DNA of 64,000 nt from 67-14 sp035502775 (GCA_035502775.1 DATJUB010000029.1:1-64000), one strand, 5' to 3'; positions 18,041 through 26,772 are shown, counted from the first letter of the stretch. The notes: generated by a model not told the origin, from the sequence alone. Made by a program: numbers and translations.

Positions 18041-18985
18041 TCAGGCGGCTCCTCCAAGGGCACGGTGAGCCGCGAGGCGCCCGGCCTCCAGGCCCGCCTC
18101 GATCACGGCTACATCGCGTTCGAGGCGGCTGGGCACCGCGGAATCGGCGGCGGGACGAATCGAAAGCACATGCGGGGTCATGGCGGGGTCGAGATCGTGG
18201 CTCGCCAGCTGCCGCTCGTCCTCGAGCTCGCGTTCGGCACGGCTGAGAAACGCGCCGGCCACCGCCGGATCGATCCGGGAGAGCAGCCGGGAGGTCACCT
18301 TCGCCCCGATACCGGTCGGCGGGGCCACCACCTCACCCTCGCGCCGGGAGCGGAGCACGACTACGTGGGTGGCTCCGTCGGCGAGCGCGGCCCGCAGCGG
18401 AATGGCGGAGCTGAGCCCCGCGTCGAGATAGCGGGTGCCCGCGATCGTGACCGGATCCCCGGCCAGCAGCGGCAGTGTCGCCGAGGCACGGATCGCTTCG
18501 CGCAGAGTCGCCTCGTCCCTGATGTGAAAGTTGAGATCGACGGCCCGGCCGCCGCTCACCTCGGTCGCGATCGGGTGAAGCTCGGTCCTCGAGGCGAGCA
18601 CCGAGGCGAAGAGTCCCGGTGAAAGCCTTTCGTAGGTGTGGTCCACCAGCCGCTCGACATCGACGATCGGGCGCTTCCCGATCAGGCGCCGCCAGCTGAT
18701 CAGGTCCCGGTTCAGTCCCGGATCGGTCCAGGTCGGCATGCCGTCCCGCACCCGGCCGCTGAGCAGCCACATCGCGTTCAGGGCTCCGGCCGAGGAGCCA
18801 TAGGCCGCATCGAAGCGATCACCCAGTCCCAGCTCGTCCAGAGCCAGGGCCATCCCGCCGGAAACCGAGCCTCGCATGCCCCCGCCCTCCACCACCAAGG
18901 CAAGCCGTGATCCCGGCGGACGCTCCTTCAGCGCGGCGGTGACGGGATGAAAGCCGTCGAGCGGCACGCGGTCGAGTGTTTCCAC
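18041..18985 (-). CDS. Patatin-like phospholipase
   Basis: A 314-residue cytosolic patatin-family lipase. The oxyanion motif GGGMRG is at 34-39, the nucleophile GSSAG at 63-67 (Ser65), and the catalytic Asp in YLDAGLSS near residue 200. It lacks a signal peptide. The start is GTG 18985 with a weak ribosome site. It lies upstream of the acyl-CoA operon on the same strand with the operator in the 72-bp gap, so released fatty acids could feed that operon (inference). Confidence 0.9.
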   Translation of the reverse strand: METLDRVPLDGFHPVTAALKERPPGSRLALVVEGGGMRGSVSGGMALALDELGLGDRFDAAYGSSAGALNAMWLLSGRVRDGMPTWTDPGLNRDLISWRRLIGKRPIVDVERLVDHTYERLSPGLFASVLASRTELHPIATEVSGGRAVDLNFHIRDEATLREAIRASATLPLLAGDPVTIAGTRYLDAGLSSAIPLRAALADGATHVVVLRSRREGEVVAPPTGIGAKVTSRLLSRIDPAVAGAFLSRAERELEDERQLASHDLDPAMTPHVLSIRPAADSAVPSRLERDVAVIEAGLEAGRLAAHRALGGAA

Positions 18986-19023
18986 ACCCGGCTTCTATCA
19001 AACCACCGGATTCCCGGCAGGCC

Positions 19024-19054
19024 TTGACTTCAACCCGGGTTGAAGCGGTAGCCT
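19024..19054 (+). promoter_or_regulatory. MerR-type promoter with 18-bp perfect palindrome
   Basis: TTGACT (19024-19029) and TAGCCT (19049-19054) are separated by 19 bp. The perfect palindrome CTTCAACCCGGGTTGAAG (19028-19045) fills the spacer. A long 19-bp spacer occupied by a dyad is the hallmark of promoters activated by MerR-family proteins, and CTTCAA/TTGAAG half-sites resemble SoxR-like boxes. No merR gene is in the window. Confidence 0.6.
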
Positions 19055-19130
19055 CGGCCCCGATTAGTTTTCGCCCCTTCCCCAGTCTTAGACGAAACGA
19101 ATTCAAACTCAACGAAGCAGGGCAGGAGAA

Positions 19131-20105
19131 TTGACAGACACAGCAATCAGAACCGAAGGCCTGGTCAAGGTCTTCGGTGACAACCGGGCGGTCGACGGGG
19201 TCGACCTGATCGTGCCCCGGGGAACGGTCTTCGGACTGCTCGGCCCGAACGGCGCCGGCAAGACCACCACGATCCGCATGCTGGGCACTCTGCTCCGCCC
19301 CGACGGGGGCAGCGCCACGGTGATGGGCCACGATGTGGTCGCCGATCCCGACGCGGTGCGCGGCGTGGTCAGCATGACCGGCCAGTACGCCTCGGTCGAC
19401 GAGGACCTGACCGGTACCGAGAACCTGGTGATGCTCTGCCGCCTTCTGGGATTCAGCCGTGAGGGTGCCAGGAGCCGGTCGCGGGAGCTGCTGGAGGCCT
19501 TCGGTCTCGGTGACGCGGCCGATCGCCAGATCAAGAACTACTCCGGTGGCATGCGCCGCCGGATAGACATCGCCGCAAGCATCGTGGTCACGCCCGAGCT
19601 GATCTTCCTCGACGAACCGACCACGGGCCTGGATCCCCGAAGCCGCAATCAGGTCTGGGACATCGTCCGGGCGCTGGTGGCCGACGGCACCACGGTGCTG
19701 CTGACCACCCAGTATCTGGACGAGGCCGACCAGCTGGCCGACCGGATCGCTGTGATCGATCACGGCAAGGTGATCGCCGAGGGCACCAGCTCCGAGCTCA
19801 AGTCCTCGATCGGCGGCGGCGCGCTTCATGTCCGGGTCAAGGACCCGGCCGAACGGGAACGGGCCGAGTCGATGCTGGTCAGTTCGCTCGGCGTCGAGAT
19901 CCACCGCGAGTCGGATCCTTCGGCACTCTCCGCCAGGATCGACGAACCCGCCCGCGTTTCCGCGGCCCTCAACGACTTGGCCGCCGCCGGCATCGAGCTC
20001 ACCGACTTCTCCCTGGGACAGCCCAGCCTGGACGAGGTCTTTCTCGAGCTCACCGGCCATCCCGCCGAATCCGATGCCGAAGCTGGCGAAGAGGTGCCCG
20101 CATGA
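19131..20105 (+). CDS. ABC exporter ATPase, DrrA-like
   Basis: A 324-residue ATPase: Walker A GPNGAGKTT (about 44-52), signature NYSGGMRRR, Walker B LIFLDEPTTGLDP and H-loop TTQYLDEADQLADR. The extended C-terminal domain matches daunorubicin-resistance DrrA-type proteins. The start is TTG 19131, because no ATG/GTG fits the beginning of the ABC domain; AGGAG lies only 2-3 bases before it, an unusually short spacing. It couples to the permease by an ATGA overlap. It probably exports a lipid or hydrophobic drug. Confidence 0.9.
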   Translation: MTDTAIRTEGLVKVFGDNRAVDGVDLIVPRGTVFGLLGPNGAGKTTTIRMLGTLLRPDGGSATVMGHDVVADPDAVRGVVSMTGQYASVDEDLTGTENLVMLCRLLGFSREGARSRSRELLEAFGLGDAADRQIKNYSGGMRRRIDIAASIVVTPELIFLDEPTTGLDPRSRNQVWDIVRALVADGTTVLLTTQYLDEADQLADRIAVIDHGKVIAEGTSSELKSSIGGGALHVRVKDPAERERAESMLVSSLGVEIHRESDPSALSARIDEPARVSAALNDLAAAGIELTDFSLGQPSLDEVFLELTGHPAESDAEAGEEVPA

Positions 20106-20959
20106 CCACCACGACCGAACCCACCCCCGATATGCCCGACGTCTCCGACGGCCTGGTCAGCGACAAGCTGCGCTCCGCGCTGGCGGTACGTGAGCGCCCG
20201 CCCCGCCCCGGTGCGCTCTCGACCTCGCTCACCTTTGGCTGGCGGGCGATGCTGAAGATCAAGCACGTTCCTGAGCAGCTTTTCGACGTGACCATGTTTC
20301 CGATCATGTTCACGCTGCTGTTCACCTACCTGTTCGGCGGTGCGCTCGCCGGATCTCCGAGTGAGTACATCCAGTTCCTGCTGCCCGGCATCGCGGTCCA
20401 GACGATCATCTTCATCACGATGTACACCGGGATGGGACTGAACACTGACATCAGCAAGGGTGTGTTCGACCGTTTCCGGTCGTTGCCGATCTGGCGTCCC
20501 GCGCCGATGGTCGGAATGCTGCTCGGCGACGCGGTCCGTTTCCTGATCGCGGTGACGATCGTGATGATCCTCGGCCTGATCATCGGCTACCGGCCCGATG
20601 GCGGGTTCGTCGGTGTCGTCGCGGGAATCGCGCTCATCCTGCTGTTCGCCTTCAGTGTGTCCTGGATCTGGACCTTGCTGGGTCTGACCCTGCGCACCCC
20701 GGAGGCCGTGCTCAACCTGGCGATGACCGTGCTCTTCCCGCTCACCTTCGCCTCGAACATCTTCGTCGACCCGGACACCATGCCGGGCTGGCTGCAGACC
20801 GTGGTGGACAACAATCCGATCTCCCATCTCACCTCTGCGGTCAGGGGCCTGATGGCGGGTGATGTCGCCTCCAGCGACCTGATCTGGGTCTTCGTCTCCA
20901 GCGCGGTGCTGATCCTGGTGTTCGCCCCGCTCACCATGCGGGCCTACGCCCGGAAGTAG
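20102..20959 (+). CDS. ABC-2 type permease, DrrB-like
   Basis: A 285-residue membrane protein. A cytoplasmic N-terminus of about 60 residues is followed by six hydrophobic segments (the first near VTMFPIMFTLLFTYLFGG, the last ILVFAPLTMRA). The LPGIAVQTI segment and VRGLMAGD are typical of DrrB/ABC-2 permeases. Its ATG overlaps the ATPase stop, so the two form one exporter. A strong hairpin follows. Confidence 0.9.
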   Translation: MTTTTEPTPDMPDVSDGLVSDKLRSALAVRERPPRPGALSTSLTFGWRAMLKIKHVPEQLFDVTMFPIMFTLLFTYLFGGALAGSPSEYIQFLLPGIAVQTIIFITMYTGMGLNTDISKGVFDRFRSLPIWRPAPMVGMLLGDAVRFLIAVTIVMILGLIIGYRPDGGFVGVVAGIALILLFAFSVSWIWTLLGLTLRTPEAVLNLAMTVLFPLTFASNIFVDPDTMPGWLQTVVDNNPISHLTSAVRGLMAGDVASSDLIWVFVSSAVLILVFAPLTMRAYARK

Positions 20960-20973
20960 AGGACGGCGGTCGG

Positions 20974-21003
20974 CGCGGGCCCGGGTTTCGTCCCGGGCTC
21001 GCG
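20974..21003. terminator. Bidirectional terminator hairpin
   Basis: GCCCGGG (20979-20985) pairs with CCCGGGC (20992-20998) around a 6-base loop, extended by CGCG/CGCG outside one mismatch. It sits between the convergent permease and tetR genes. Confidence 0.6.
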
Positions 21004-21004
21004 T

Positions 21005-21643
21005 CTAGCCCTCGACCGGCTCGAAGAGAGCCCGGGCCAGCAGCCCGATCCCCTGCTCGAGCACCGTGCGCAACGACTGCTCGTCGAGATGCAGCCGATC
21101 GGTGCGCAGGTGAAAGGTGAGCACTCCGTTGAAGGCGCCGTGCAGGAACCTGGCGGTCGCCACCGGGTCCGGTTCACCGTGGATCTCTCCGCTTTCCGTG
21201 GCTCGCGTGATCGCGTCGGCGACCCTTCCCACCTGAAGCTCGATCCGGTCGGCGATCCTCTCCGCGGCCGCGGGCATCTGCTCATAGCGGCGGTCGAAGT
21301 CGGGAAAGGCGAGGATGCTGAAGCTGCCGGGCCGCTCGAGACAGAAACGCACGTACTGCTCACCCACCGCGTAGAGCTGTTCGACCGGACCGTTGTCCTC
21401 GCGGAAAGCCTCGTCCATGTAGGCCGCGTCGGCGTCCAGCGCCTGGTCGAGCAGTGCCGCGAAGATTTCCTCCTTGCTCGCGAAGTACCCGTAGATCGTG
21501 CCCTTGCCCACGTCCGCCTGTTCGGCGACCTGGTCGACGGTGGTCGCTCTGAGTCCCTGGGCCAGGATCAGCGACTCAGCGGCGGCGAGGATCCGATGTC
21601 TCGTTTCGGCCTTGCGGCGCTCGACCCGGGATTGACCAGTCAC
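21005..21643 (-). CDS. TetR-family transcriptional regulator
   Basis: A 212-residue repressor-type protein. The helix-turn-helix covers about 14-60 (RHRILAAAESLILAQGLRAT; VAEQADVGKGTIYGYFASKE). The ligand domain holds an FHLRTD segment. It is transcribed divergently from the exported phosphoesterase-like gene, with two tandem operator-like dyads in the 91-bp gap, so it very likely represses both. It also converges on the DrrAB genes. Confidence 0.92.
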   Translation of the reverse strand: MTGQSRVERRKAETRHRILAAAESLILAQGLRATTVDQVAEQADVGKGTIYGYFASKEEIFAALLDQALDADAAYMDEAFREDNGPVEQLYAVGEQYVRFCLERPGSFSILAFPDFDRRYEQMPAAAERIADRIELQVGRVADAITRATESGEIHGEPDPVATARFLHGAFNGVLTFHLRTDRLHLDEQSLRTVLEQGIGLLARALFEPVEG

Positions 21644-21680
21644 CGGCCGAGTCTATCTCTGGCGCGCGATCCATCCACGG

Positions 21681-21717
21681 TTCGACCATATAGTCGAACT
21701 CGACCATCTAGTCGGTT
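21681..21717. promoter_or_regulatory. Two tandem TetR-type operators
   Basis: CGACCATATAGTCG (21683-21696) and CGACCATCTAGTCG (21701-21714) match in 13 of 14 positions and start 18 bp apart. The first extends to a dyad TTCGAC-N6-GTCGAA (21681-21698). They fill the space between the divergent tetR (21643) and phosphoesterase-like (21735) genes. Confidence 0.75.
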
Positions 21718-21734
21718 AATGCTACGTTGCCCTC

Positions 21735-23528
21735 ATGAAGACGCTCCGCGTAGCACTTGCACTCGTCCCTTTCGTTCTTGCCGGAGTCGGCTCCCCGGCC
21801 CAGGGAGCCGAACCTCGCAACCCCTCTCGAATCACGACACTCGCCACCAGAGTCGTAGACCGGCCGGGCGCGGGTGAGTTTCACCGCCTGCGGGTGGCCG
21901 GCGGAGAACCCCGGATCGTCCGGGACGGTGCCTTCGGTGATCTCGGTAGTCCCGGCCGGGTCCAGCGGCGGCGTTCGCTGCTCTACTTCGCCCACCTGAC
22001 CGACGCCCAGGTCGCCGACGAGGAATCACCGGCGCGGGTCGAATCGCTCGACCGTCTCGACAGCGGCATCTTCCGGGTCGCCTGGCGTCCACAGGAGGCT
22101 TTCGCGCCGTTCCTGCTGGACGCGGCCAACCGGCGTGTACGCCAGCTGCGCCGCAGCCCTTCGGTTTCAAGCGGCGGAGCGCGGGCGCGAATGTCGCTGC
22201 TGGCGACAACCGGCGACATGATCGACAGCAAGCAGCGCAACGAGCTGGTCTGGCTTCGCAACCTGCTCGAGGGACGGCGCGTCGAACCCGACAGCGGCAA
22301 GGACGGCCAACAGGGCTGCTCTGCCGCGGCCGATACGGACGGTTCCGGCTACAGCGGTGTGCAGGATCATGACGACCCGCCCGCCGACCCGCATTTCTAC
22401 GATCCGGCCGATCTGCGGGGCGCCTGGGACGAAGCCGGCTGGCCGGCCTATCCCGGCCTGATGGAACGGGCGCAGCGGCCGTTCCGCGCGACGGGACCCG
22501 GAGTGCCCTCCTATCTGCTGTTCGCGAACCACGAAACCCTGGTCCAGGGCGAGACCGCCGCGATCAGACAGTTCGAGGACCTGGTCACCGGCTGCCTGAA
22601 GCCGAGGGGATTCGACGCGGTGAGTCACGTGATGTCCGGCGGCGACCCGGCCGGGCTCGCCGACTTCGACGACGTGATGCGAGTGGAACCCGATCTCGGC
22701 CGGCGCTTCGTCGACAAGGCACAGTTCCAGGCCGTCCTGGCCGAAGGGCGCCAGCGCGACGCTCACGGTTTCGGCCTGGTCGATCCCGGCGAGCGCCGGG
22801 CCTCGCGGGGAACCGCGGGCTACTACACGTGGACGCCGCGTCCGGGGGTCCGGATGGTCGCGCTCGATGTCGCGCCGGAGGGCGCGTCGGTGGGCAACGG
22901 CGGCGCGGGCAACATCGACGATCCCCAATGGCGCTGGCTTCGCCGCGTCCTGAGCGGCGCCGATCGCCGCCGGGAGCTGGTGATCGTGCTGAGCGGGAGC
23001 CGGCTCGACGGTCTCGACGGAACCAGGCCGGACGAGGCCGCGCCTCCCTGCGTCGGAACCCTCCGTTTCGGCCACGACCTCGATCCCGGCTGCGACCTCG
23101 ACTCTCGGCTCTCCTCCCCGCTTCACGGTGGCGAGGAGCTGCGGGCGCTGCTGCTCCGGCATCCGGCTGTGGTCGCCTACCTCACGGGTGGCGAGCACCG
23201 CGCGGTTCCGGTGCGAAGTGCCAACGAAAAGCGGGGGTTCTGGGCGATCACGACCGCGGGATTCGCCGAGTATCCGCACCAGGGACGGGTGCTGGAGCTG
23301 ATGGACAACCGCGACGGCACGCTGTCGATCGTCGGCACCGTGTTCGACATCGCCGCACCCGTGGTCGCCGCCGCGCCGGGCACCAAGGCCCGGAAACTCG
23401 ATCCGGCCGGGGTCGCCGCGGTGGCCCGGACCATCTCCCGCAACGATCCGCAGGCCGACCTCGAGTGGTACCTGGGCAAGCCACAGGACCGGAACGTCGA
23501 GCTGCTGCTCCCGGATCCCCGGCGATAG
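21735..23528 (+). CDS. Exported metallophosphoesterase-like protein with degenerate metal motifs
   Basis: A 597-residue exported protein (signal MKTLRVALALVPFVLAGVGS). YFAHLTDAQVADEESPARVE and LLATTGDMIDSKQRNEL match motifs I and II of the actinobacterial metallophosphoesterase family I know as PPA1498-type. The expected GNHD is ANHE (FANHETLVQG), the usual His pair is GS (IVLSGSRLDG) and the GHxH motif reads TGGEHR. The fold is probably kept, but dinuclear metal catalysis is doubtful. It is controlled with the divergent tetR through two operators. Confidence 0.75.
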   Translation: MKTLRVALALVPFVLAGVGSPAQGAEPRNPSRITTLATRVVDRPGAGEFHRLRVAGGEPRIVRDGAFGDLGSPGRVQRRRSLLYFAHLTDAQVADEESPARVESLDRLDSGIFRVAWRPQEAFAPFLLDAANRRVRQLRRSPSVSSGGARARMSLLATTGDMIDSKQRNELVWLRNLLEGRRVEPDSGKDGQQGCSAAADTDGSGYSGVQDHDDPPADPHFYDPADLRGAWDEAGWPAYPGLMERAQRPFRATGPGVPSYLLFANHETLVQGETAAIRQFEDLVTGCLKPRGFDAVSHVMSGGDPAGLADFDDVMRVEPDLGRRFVDKAQFQAVLAEGRQRDAHGFGLVDPGERRASRGTAGYYTWTPRPGVRMVALDVAPEGASVGNGGAGNIDDPQWRWLRRVLSGADRRRELVIVLSGSRLDGLDGTRPDEAAPPCVGTLRFGHDLDPGCDLDSRLSSPLHGGEELRALLLRHPAVVAYLTGGEHRAVPVRSANEKRGFWAITTAGFAEYPHQGRVLELMDNRDGTLSIVGTVFDIAAPVVAAAPGTKARKLDPAGVAAVARTISRNDPQADLEWYLGKPQDRNVELLLPDPRR

Positions 23529-23568
23529 GCCGGATGCCGCGATAGCCCGATGTGATCAGGATCGAGGC

Positions 23569-24363
23569 TCAGGCCGGCACGCGGTTCATGGCCGCCGCCA
23601 GCAGCTTCCAGAGCGAGGCGTCGACACCCATGCCCAGGTGACTGCTCTCCACCTCGATCCGTTCCGCCGCCGGATCGAGGCAGGCTTCGTATCTCACGAT
23701 CGTGTCGTTTCGCGAGTAGAACGAGATGAAGCGAACCTCGCCGGGGAAGTCCGAAAGCAGCTCTTCGCGCGAACGGCTGCAGCAGCCGCCGTTCCGGCAG
23801 CTGTAGCTCAGCATTCCCGGCATGCCGATCGAGCCGAGGCCGCCGACCAGGCCGATCGAGAGCCAGACCCGGTGGTGGACCGCGGTCTGGCTCAGCAGAG
23901 GCGAGCCCAGCGCGACCAGTGTGTCGACCAGATCCGGCCGCCGGACCGCGAGCACCCTGCCGATCGCGCCGCCCCGGCTCTGTCCGATGACGAGCGCCTT
24001 TTCGCCGGACCGCTCGACCACCGTCTCAAGCCGGCGTTCGACCGAGGCGACGGTATCTTCCATGCAGTCCACGTTCCAGCGAATCCCGGACCGCACGAGC
24101 GCGAAATCCCCTTTGCGGAGCCATTTGGCCATGCGGGTGAGGCTCGGGTCGCCGGCCAGGAACCCGGGAATCAGGATCGCCGGCCGGCCCTGCCCGTCAG
24201 GCGGCGTCGGCCAGTTCGAATGGTCCTCAGTCGAGCGCCATTCCTCCACCAGGCGAAAGACCGAGGACTTGGAGACAAAGTCCGGTGTCGAAAGACCGAT
24301 CAAATCCCCACAAGTATCCCGTCCCTGGAAGACGAAAGCGGATTCTGCCTCCCGAAAACCCAC
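23569..24363 (-). CDS. Alpha/beta hydrolase (lipase-like)
   Basis: A 264-residue protein with PAILIPGFLAGD (oxyanion strand), nucleophile elbow IGQSRGGAIGRV (Ser near 130), Asp region SFYSRNDTIVR and His in SSHLGMGVD. A cysteine cluster (SYSCRNGGCCSRS) precedes the acid residue. No signal peptide is seen. The start is uncertain: GTG 24363 has no ribosome site and the first 35 residues are not typical of the family, so translation may begin further in. The substrate is unknown. Confidence 0.75.
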   Translation of the reverse strand: MGFREAESAFVFQGRDTCGDLIGLSTPDFVSKSSVFRLVEEWRSTEDHSNWPTPPDGQGRPAILIPGFLAGDPSLTRMAKWLRKGDFALVRSGIRWNVDCMEDTVASVERRLETVVERSGEKALVIGQSRGGAIGRVLAVRRPDLVDTLVALGSPLLSQTAVHHRVWLSIGLVGGLGSIGMPGMLSYSCRNGGCCSRSREELLSDFPGEVRFISFYSRNDTIVRYEACLDPAAERIEVESSHLGMGVDASLWKLLAAAMNRVPA

Positions 24364-24426
24364 ATATGGAGGGTGAAACGGGGGACAGATTGCCCCGTCA
24401 GGGTCGAACGGCCGCTCGGGTCCCGG

Positions 24427-25104
24427 TCAGGATCGGGTGAAGGGAAGTTCGGTGGTCAGCCAGGTGATCAGTGCGCCCGGATTCCTCGACTGGGTGAGCA
24501 CCCGGCCCGGACCGGTGAACTCCATCACGAATCCCTCGCCGCTCTTCAGGGTGGAAGCGATGCCCTTGGTCACCTTGCGGGTCGTGTAGTTGACCTCCGG
24601 ATCGAAGGCGACCAGATGCCCTGAATCGAGCACGAATTTCTCGTTCGGCCCGAGCTCCACCGTCTCGAGTGCGCCGTAGCAGGCGACTACGACCTGGCCG
24701 GTGCCGGTCGCGTGGACCAGGAAGCCGCCCTCACCTCCGCCGATGTTCTTGAATCCACCCCACTTGGTGTCGAGTTCGATCTCCGCCGACGAGCAGAGCC
24801 AGCCGCCACGGGAGATGTTCAGGGCACCGTTGACGTCCAGCACCACGGCGTCGCCGGGGAGGTTGGCGGCGCAATCGACCCAGCCGCCCTGGGACGGAGC
24901 CTCATAGGTGGTCATGAAAAGCGACTCGCCGCCCAGAACGCTGCGCTTCAGCCCCTTCATGAGCCCACCCTGCATCTGCGCCTCGACCCCGACCCCGTCG
25001 GAGGTGGCCATCATCGCGCCGGATTCCGCCTTCATCTTCTCGCCGGCGGCGAGGACGCATCGGGCGACGGCAAAGCTCGGGCTGTCTCTGATCTCGACTT
25101 TCAT
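24427..25104 (-). CDS. AIM24/TIGR00266-family protein
   Basis: A 225-residue protein that is almost all beta-strand. GEKMKAESGAMMATSDGV and SVLGGESLFMTTYEA are characteristic of the AIM24 (TIGR00266) family, and GGEGGFLVHATGTGQVVV forms the third repeat. Family members occur in many bacteria and in mitochondria; a biochemical role is not established. It may be co-transcribed with the DUF2277 gene 110 bp upstream. Confidence 0.9.
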   Translation of the reverse strand: MKVEIRDSPSFAVARCVLAAGEKMKAESGAMMATSDGVGVEAQMQGGLMKGLKRSVLGGESLFMTTYEAPSQGGWVDCAANLPGDAVVLDVNGALNISRGGWLCSSAEIELDTKWGGFKNIGGGEGGFLVHATGTGQVVVACYGALETVELGPNEKFVLDSGHLVAFDPEVNYTTRKVTKGIASTLKSGEGFVMEFTGPGRVLTQSRNPGALITWLTTELPFTRS

Positions 25105-25214
25105 GGGGCGATCCTATTGCCGATCGAACCAGGTGATGTGATCTGCCCGTGATCGCCGGCCGCCGGCGCTGCCGACGCCGCCCCGATACACCGTGGGCAG
25201 GTGAAAGTTGACTC

Positions 25215-25487
25215 TCACGCGGTCGCGAATCGTTTCCGGGAGCGCTCCTTGCGTTTCGCGGCCTCGATTTCGCGATCCTTCGGCGCGGCCGTGGTCACGA
25301 GATGATCCAGCAGCTTCGCCGAGACCTCGGCGACTTCCGCGACTGCCTGGTTGAAAGCCTCCTCGTTGGCCTGTGAGGGCTTGTTGAACCCGCTGATCTT
25401 GCGCACGTACTGAAGTGCGGCGGCATCGATCTCGGATTCGGTGGCGGGAGGCTCGAAGTTGTAGAGAGTTCGAATATTTCTGCACAT
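25215..25487 (-). CDS. DUF2277 family small protein
   Basis: A 90-residue protein beginning MCRNIRTLYNFEPPATESEI and continuing ALQYVRKISGFNKPSQAN, the diagnostic DUF2277 pattern. The C-terminus is basic. Function is unknown. Its ATG lies 9 bp after the stop of the broken DUF1579-like gene, so it was probably the second gene of a small operon. Confidence 0.9.
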   Translation of the reverse strand: MCRNIRTLYNFEPPATESEIDAAALQYVRKISGFNKPSQANEEAFNQAVAEVAEVSAKLLDHLVTTAAPKDREIEAAKRKERSRKRFATA

Positions 25488-25496
25488 GTCTCGATC

Positions 25497-25813
25497 CTAT
25501 GCGGGTTGTTGGCTGACCGGGGCGACTTTTTCGAAGCTCATCTCCATCCAGCGGATCCAATCGCCATCTAGATCCCGTTCCCAGATCGCCGACATCGACC
25601 GGCCATCCTCGGCTCCAGTGCCTGGACCTGTTGCTCCCCCATCATCACTTCGACCCGATGCATGATCCACCGGTCACCGACCATCAGCTCGTACTCGTCG
25701 GTGCCGGTAATCATCATCTCCGGTTCACCGGACACGGAAAGCACGCGGCCACTTGTTTTCCAGAATCCGAGGATCGGCTGAATGTCTTCGATTGTCGTCT
25801 CGTCTGACCTCAT
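25497..25813 (-). pseudogene. DUF1579-like gene broken by internal deletion and frameshift
   Basis: From ATG 25813 the frame reads a DUF1579-like start (QPILGFWKTSGRVLSVSG, ITGTDEYELMVGDRWIMHRV) up to MGEQQVQALE near 25613. It then turns into a meaningless tail ending at TAG 25568. Shifting frame at 25611-25612 restores a family-like C-terminus (SAIWERDLDGDWIRWMEMSF) ending at TAG 25499-25497, only 9 bp before the next gene. The central 40-50 residues of the usual roughly 150-residue family are absent, so this is a deletion plus frame loss rather than a single base error (inference). Confidence 0.65.
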
Positions 25814-25914
25814 GTTGTTCAGACCTCCGCGGCCGCCGGAAATGATCGGTCGGCCGGATTCACCTTTGCAGTAATTTGGGCGCCGATGAAAGCGAAGCGA
25901 AAAGGCGGGGATGC

Positions 25915-26763
25915 ATGAGTGACCAGGCGCCATTGACGATCGACCTGATGCACCTCGGGCAGCCCGGCGCGATCGCGGCCCATCTGATCGACGGGGTCAT
26001 CGTGGACCCCGGCTCCGAGAAGACGGTGGACAGGGTGATCGAAGCCCTGGACGGAACCGCGCCCCGGGCGATCCTGCTCACCCACATCCACTTTGATCAC
26101 GCGGGCGGGACCGGACGGCTGGTCGAGCTCTACCCCGATACCGAGGTGTGGGTGCATGAGCGCGGCGCTCCCCACATGATCGATCCGGACCGGCTGGTCT
26201 CGAGTGCCCGCAAGGTCTTCGGCGATTTCTTCGACATGCTCTGGGGTGAGGTGATCCCCGTACCCGAAAGCAACGTGCGGGTGCTGAGCGGCGGCGAGAG
26301 CGAAGGCCCGTGGCAGGTCGCCTACACGCCCGGCCATGCCCAGCATCACGTCTCGTATCTCCACACACCGACCAGCACCGCCTTCACCGGCGACGTGACC
26401 GGGATCCGCATCGGCGACGGGCCCGCCTTCCCTCCCACCCCGCCTCCGGACATCGACGTCGATCTCTGGCACCGCTCGCTCGACACGGTCTCGGCCTGGG
26501 ATCCCGACCGGCTGGCCTACGCGCATTTCGGTCAGACCACCGCCGACGTTCAGGCCCAGATCGCGATGGTGCACACCGCGCTCGACGAAATGGCCGAGGC
26601 CGCCCGGAGCACGGATGCCGACGGACTCACCGTCTGGATCCGGGAATGGCTGAGCGAACGCGCCGGGACCGACGCGGTCGACAGCTACTGGCGTGCCGGG
26701 CCGTTCGAGGGAATGTGGTCCGGCCTCGACCGCTACTTGCAGAAGAAGGCCGCCGCCGGGTAG
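25915..26763 (+). CDS. Metallo-beta-lactamase-fold hydrolase
   Basis: A 282-residue MBL-fold protein with metal motif THIHFDHAGG (His57, His59, Asp61, His62), third ligand His in TPGHAQHHVSYLH and bridging Asp in AFTGDVTG. The C-terminal helical extension resembles glyoxalase II-like and RNase-Z-distant hydrolases; the substrate is not identifiable. I prefer ATG 25915 (GGCGGGG upstream) to an in-frame start at 25876. It is divergent from the broken DUF1579-like gene and convergent with ilvD. Confidence 0.9.
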   Translation: MSDQAPLTIDLMHLGQPGAIAAHLIDGVIVDPGSEKTVDRVIEALDGTAPRAILLTHIHFDHAGGTGRLVELYPDTEVWVHERGAPHMIDPDRLVSSARKVFGDFFDMLWGEVIPVPESNVRVLSGGESEGPWQVAYTPGHAQHHVSYLHTPTSTAFTGDVTGIRIGDGPAFPPTPPPDIDVDLWHRSLDTVSAWDPDRLAYAHFGQTTADVQAQIAMVHTALDEMAEAARSTDADGLTVWIREWLSERAGTDAVDSYWRAGPFEGMWSGLDRYLQKKAAAG

Positions 26764-26772
26764 CGGCGGCGC

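Noticed and set aside
19131..20959. Antibiotic biosynthetic cluster implied by DrrAB-like genes
   Set aside because: No polyketide, peptide synthetase or tailoring gene set is nearby; DrrAB-like exporters are common alone.
25814..25933. Upstream extension of the broken DUF1579-like frame
   Set aside because: The added residues look random, lie in the divergent promoter region and precede the GGAGG-preceded ATG at 25813.
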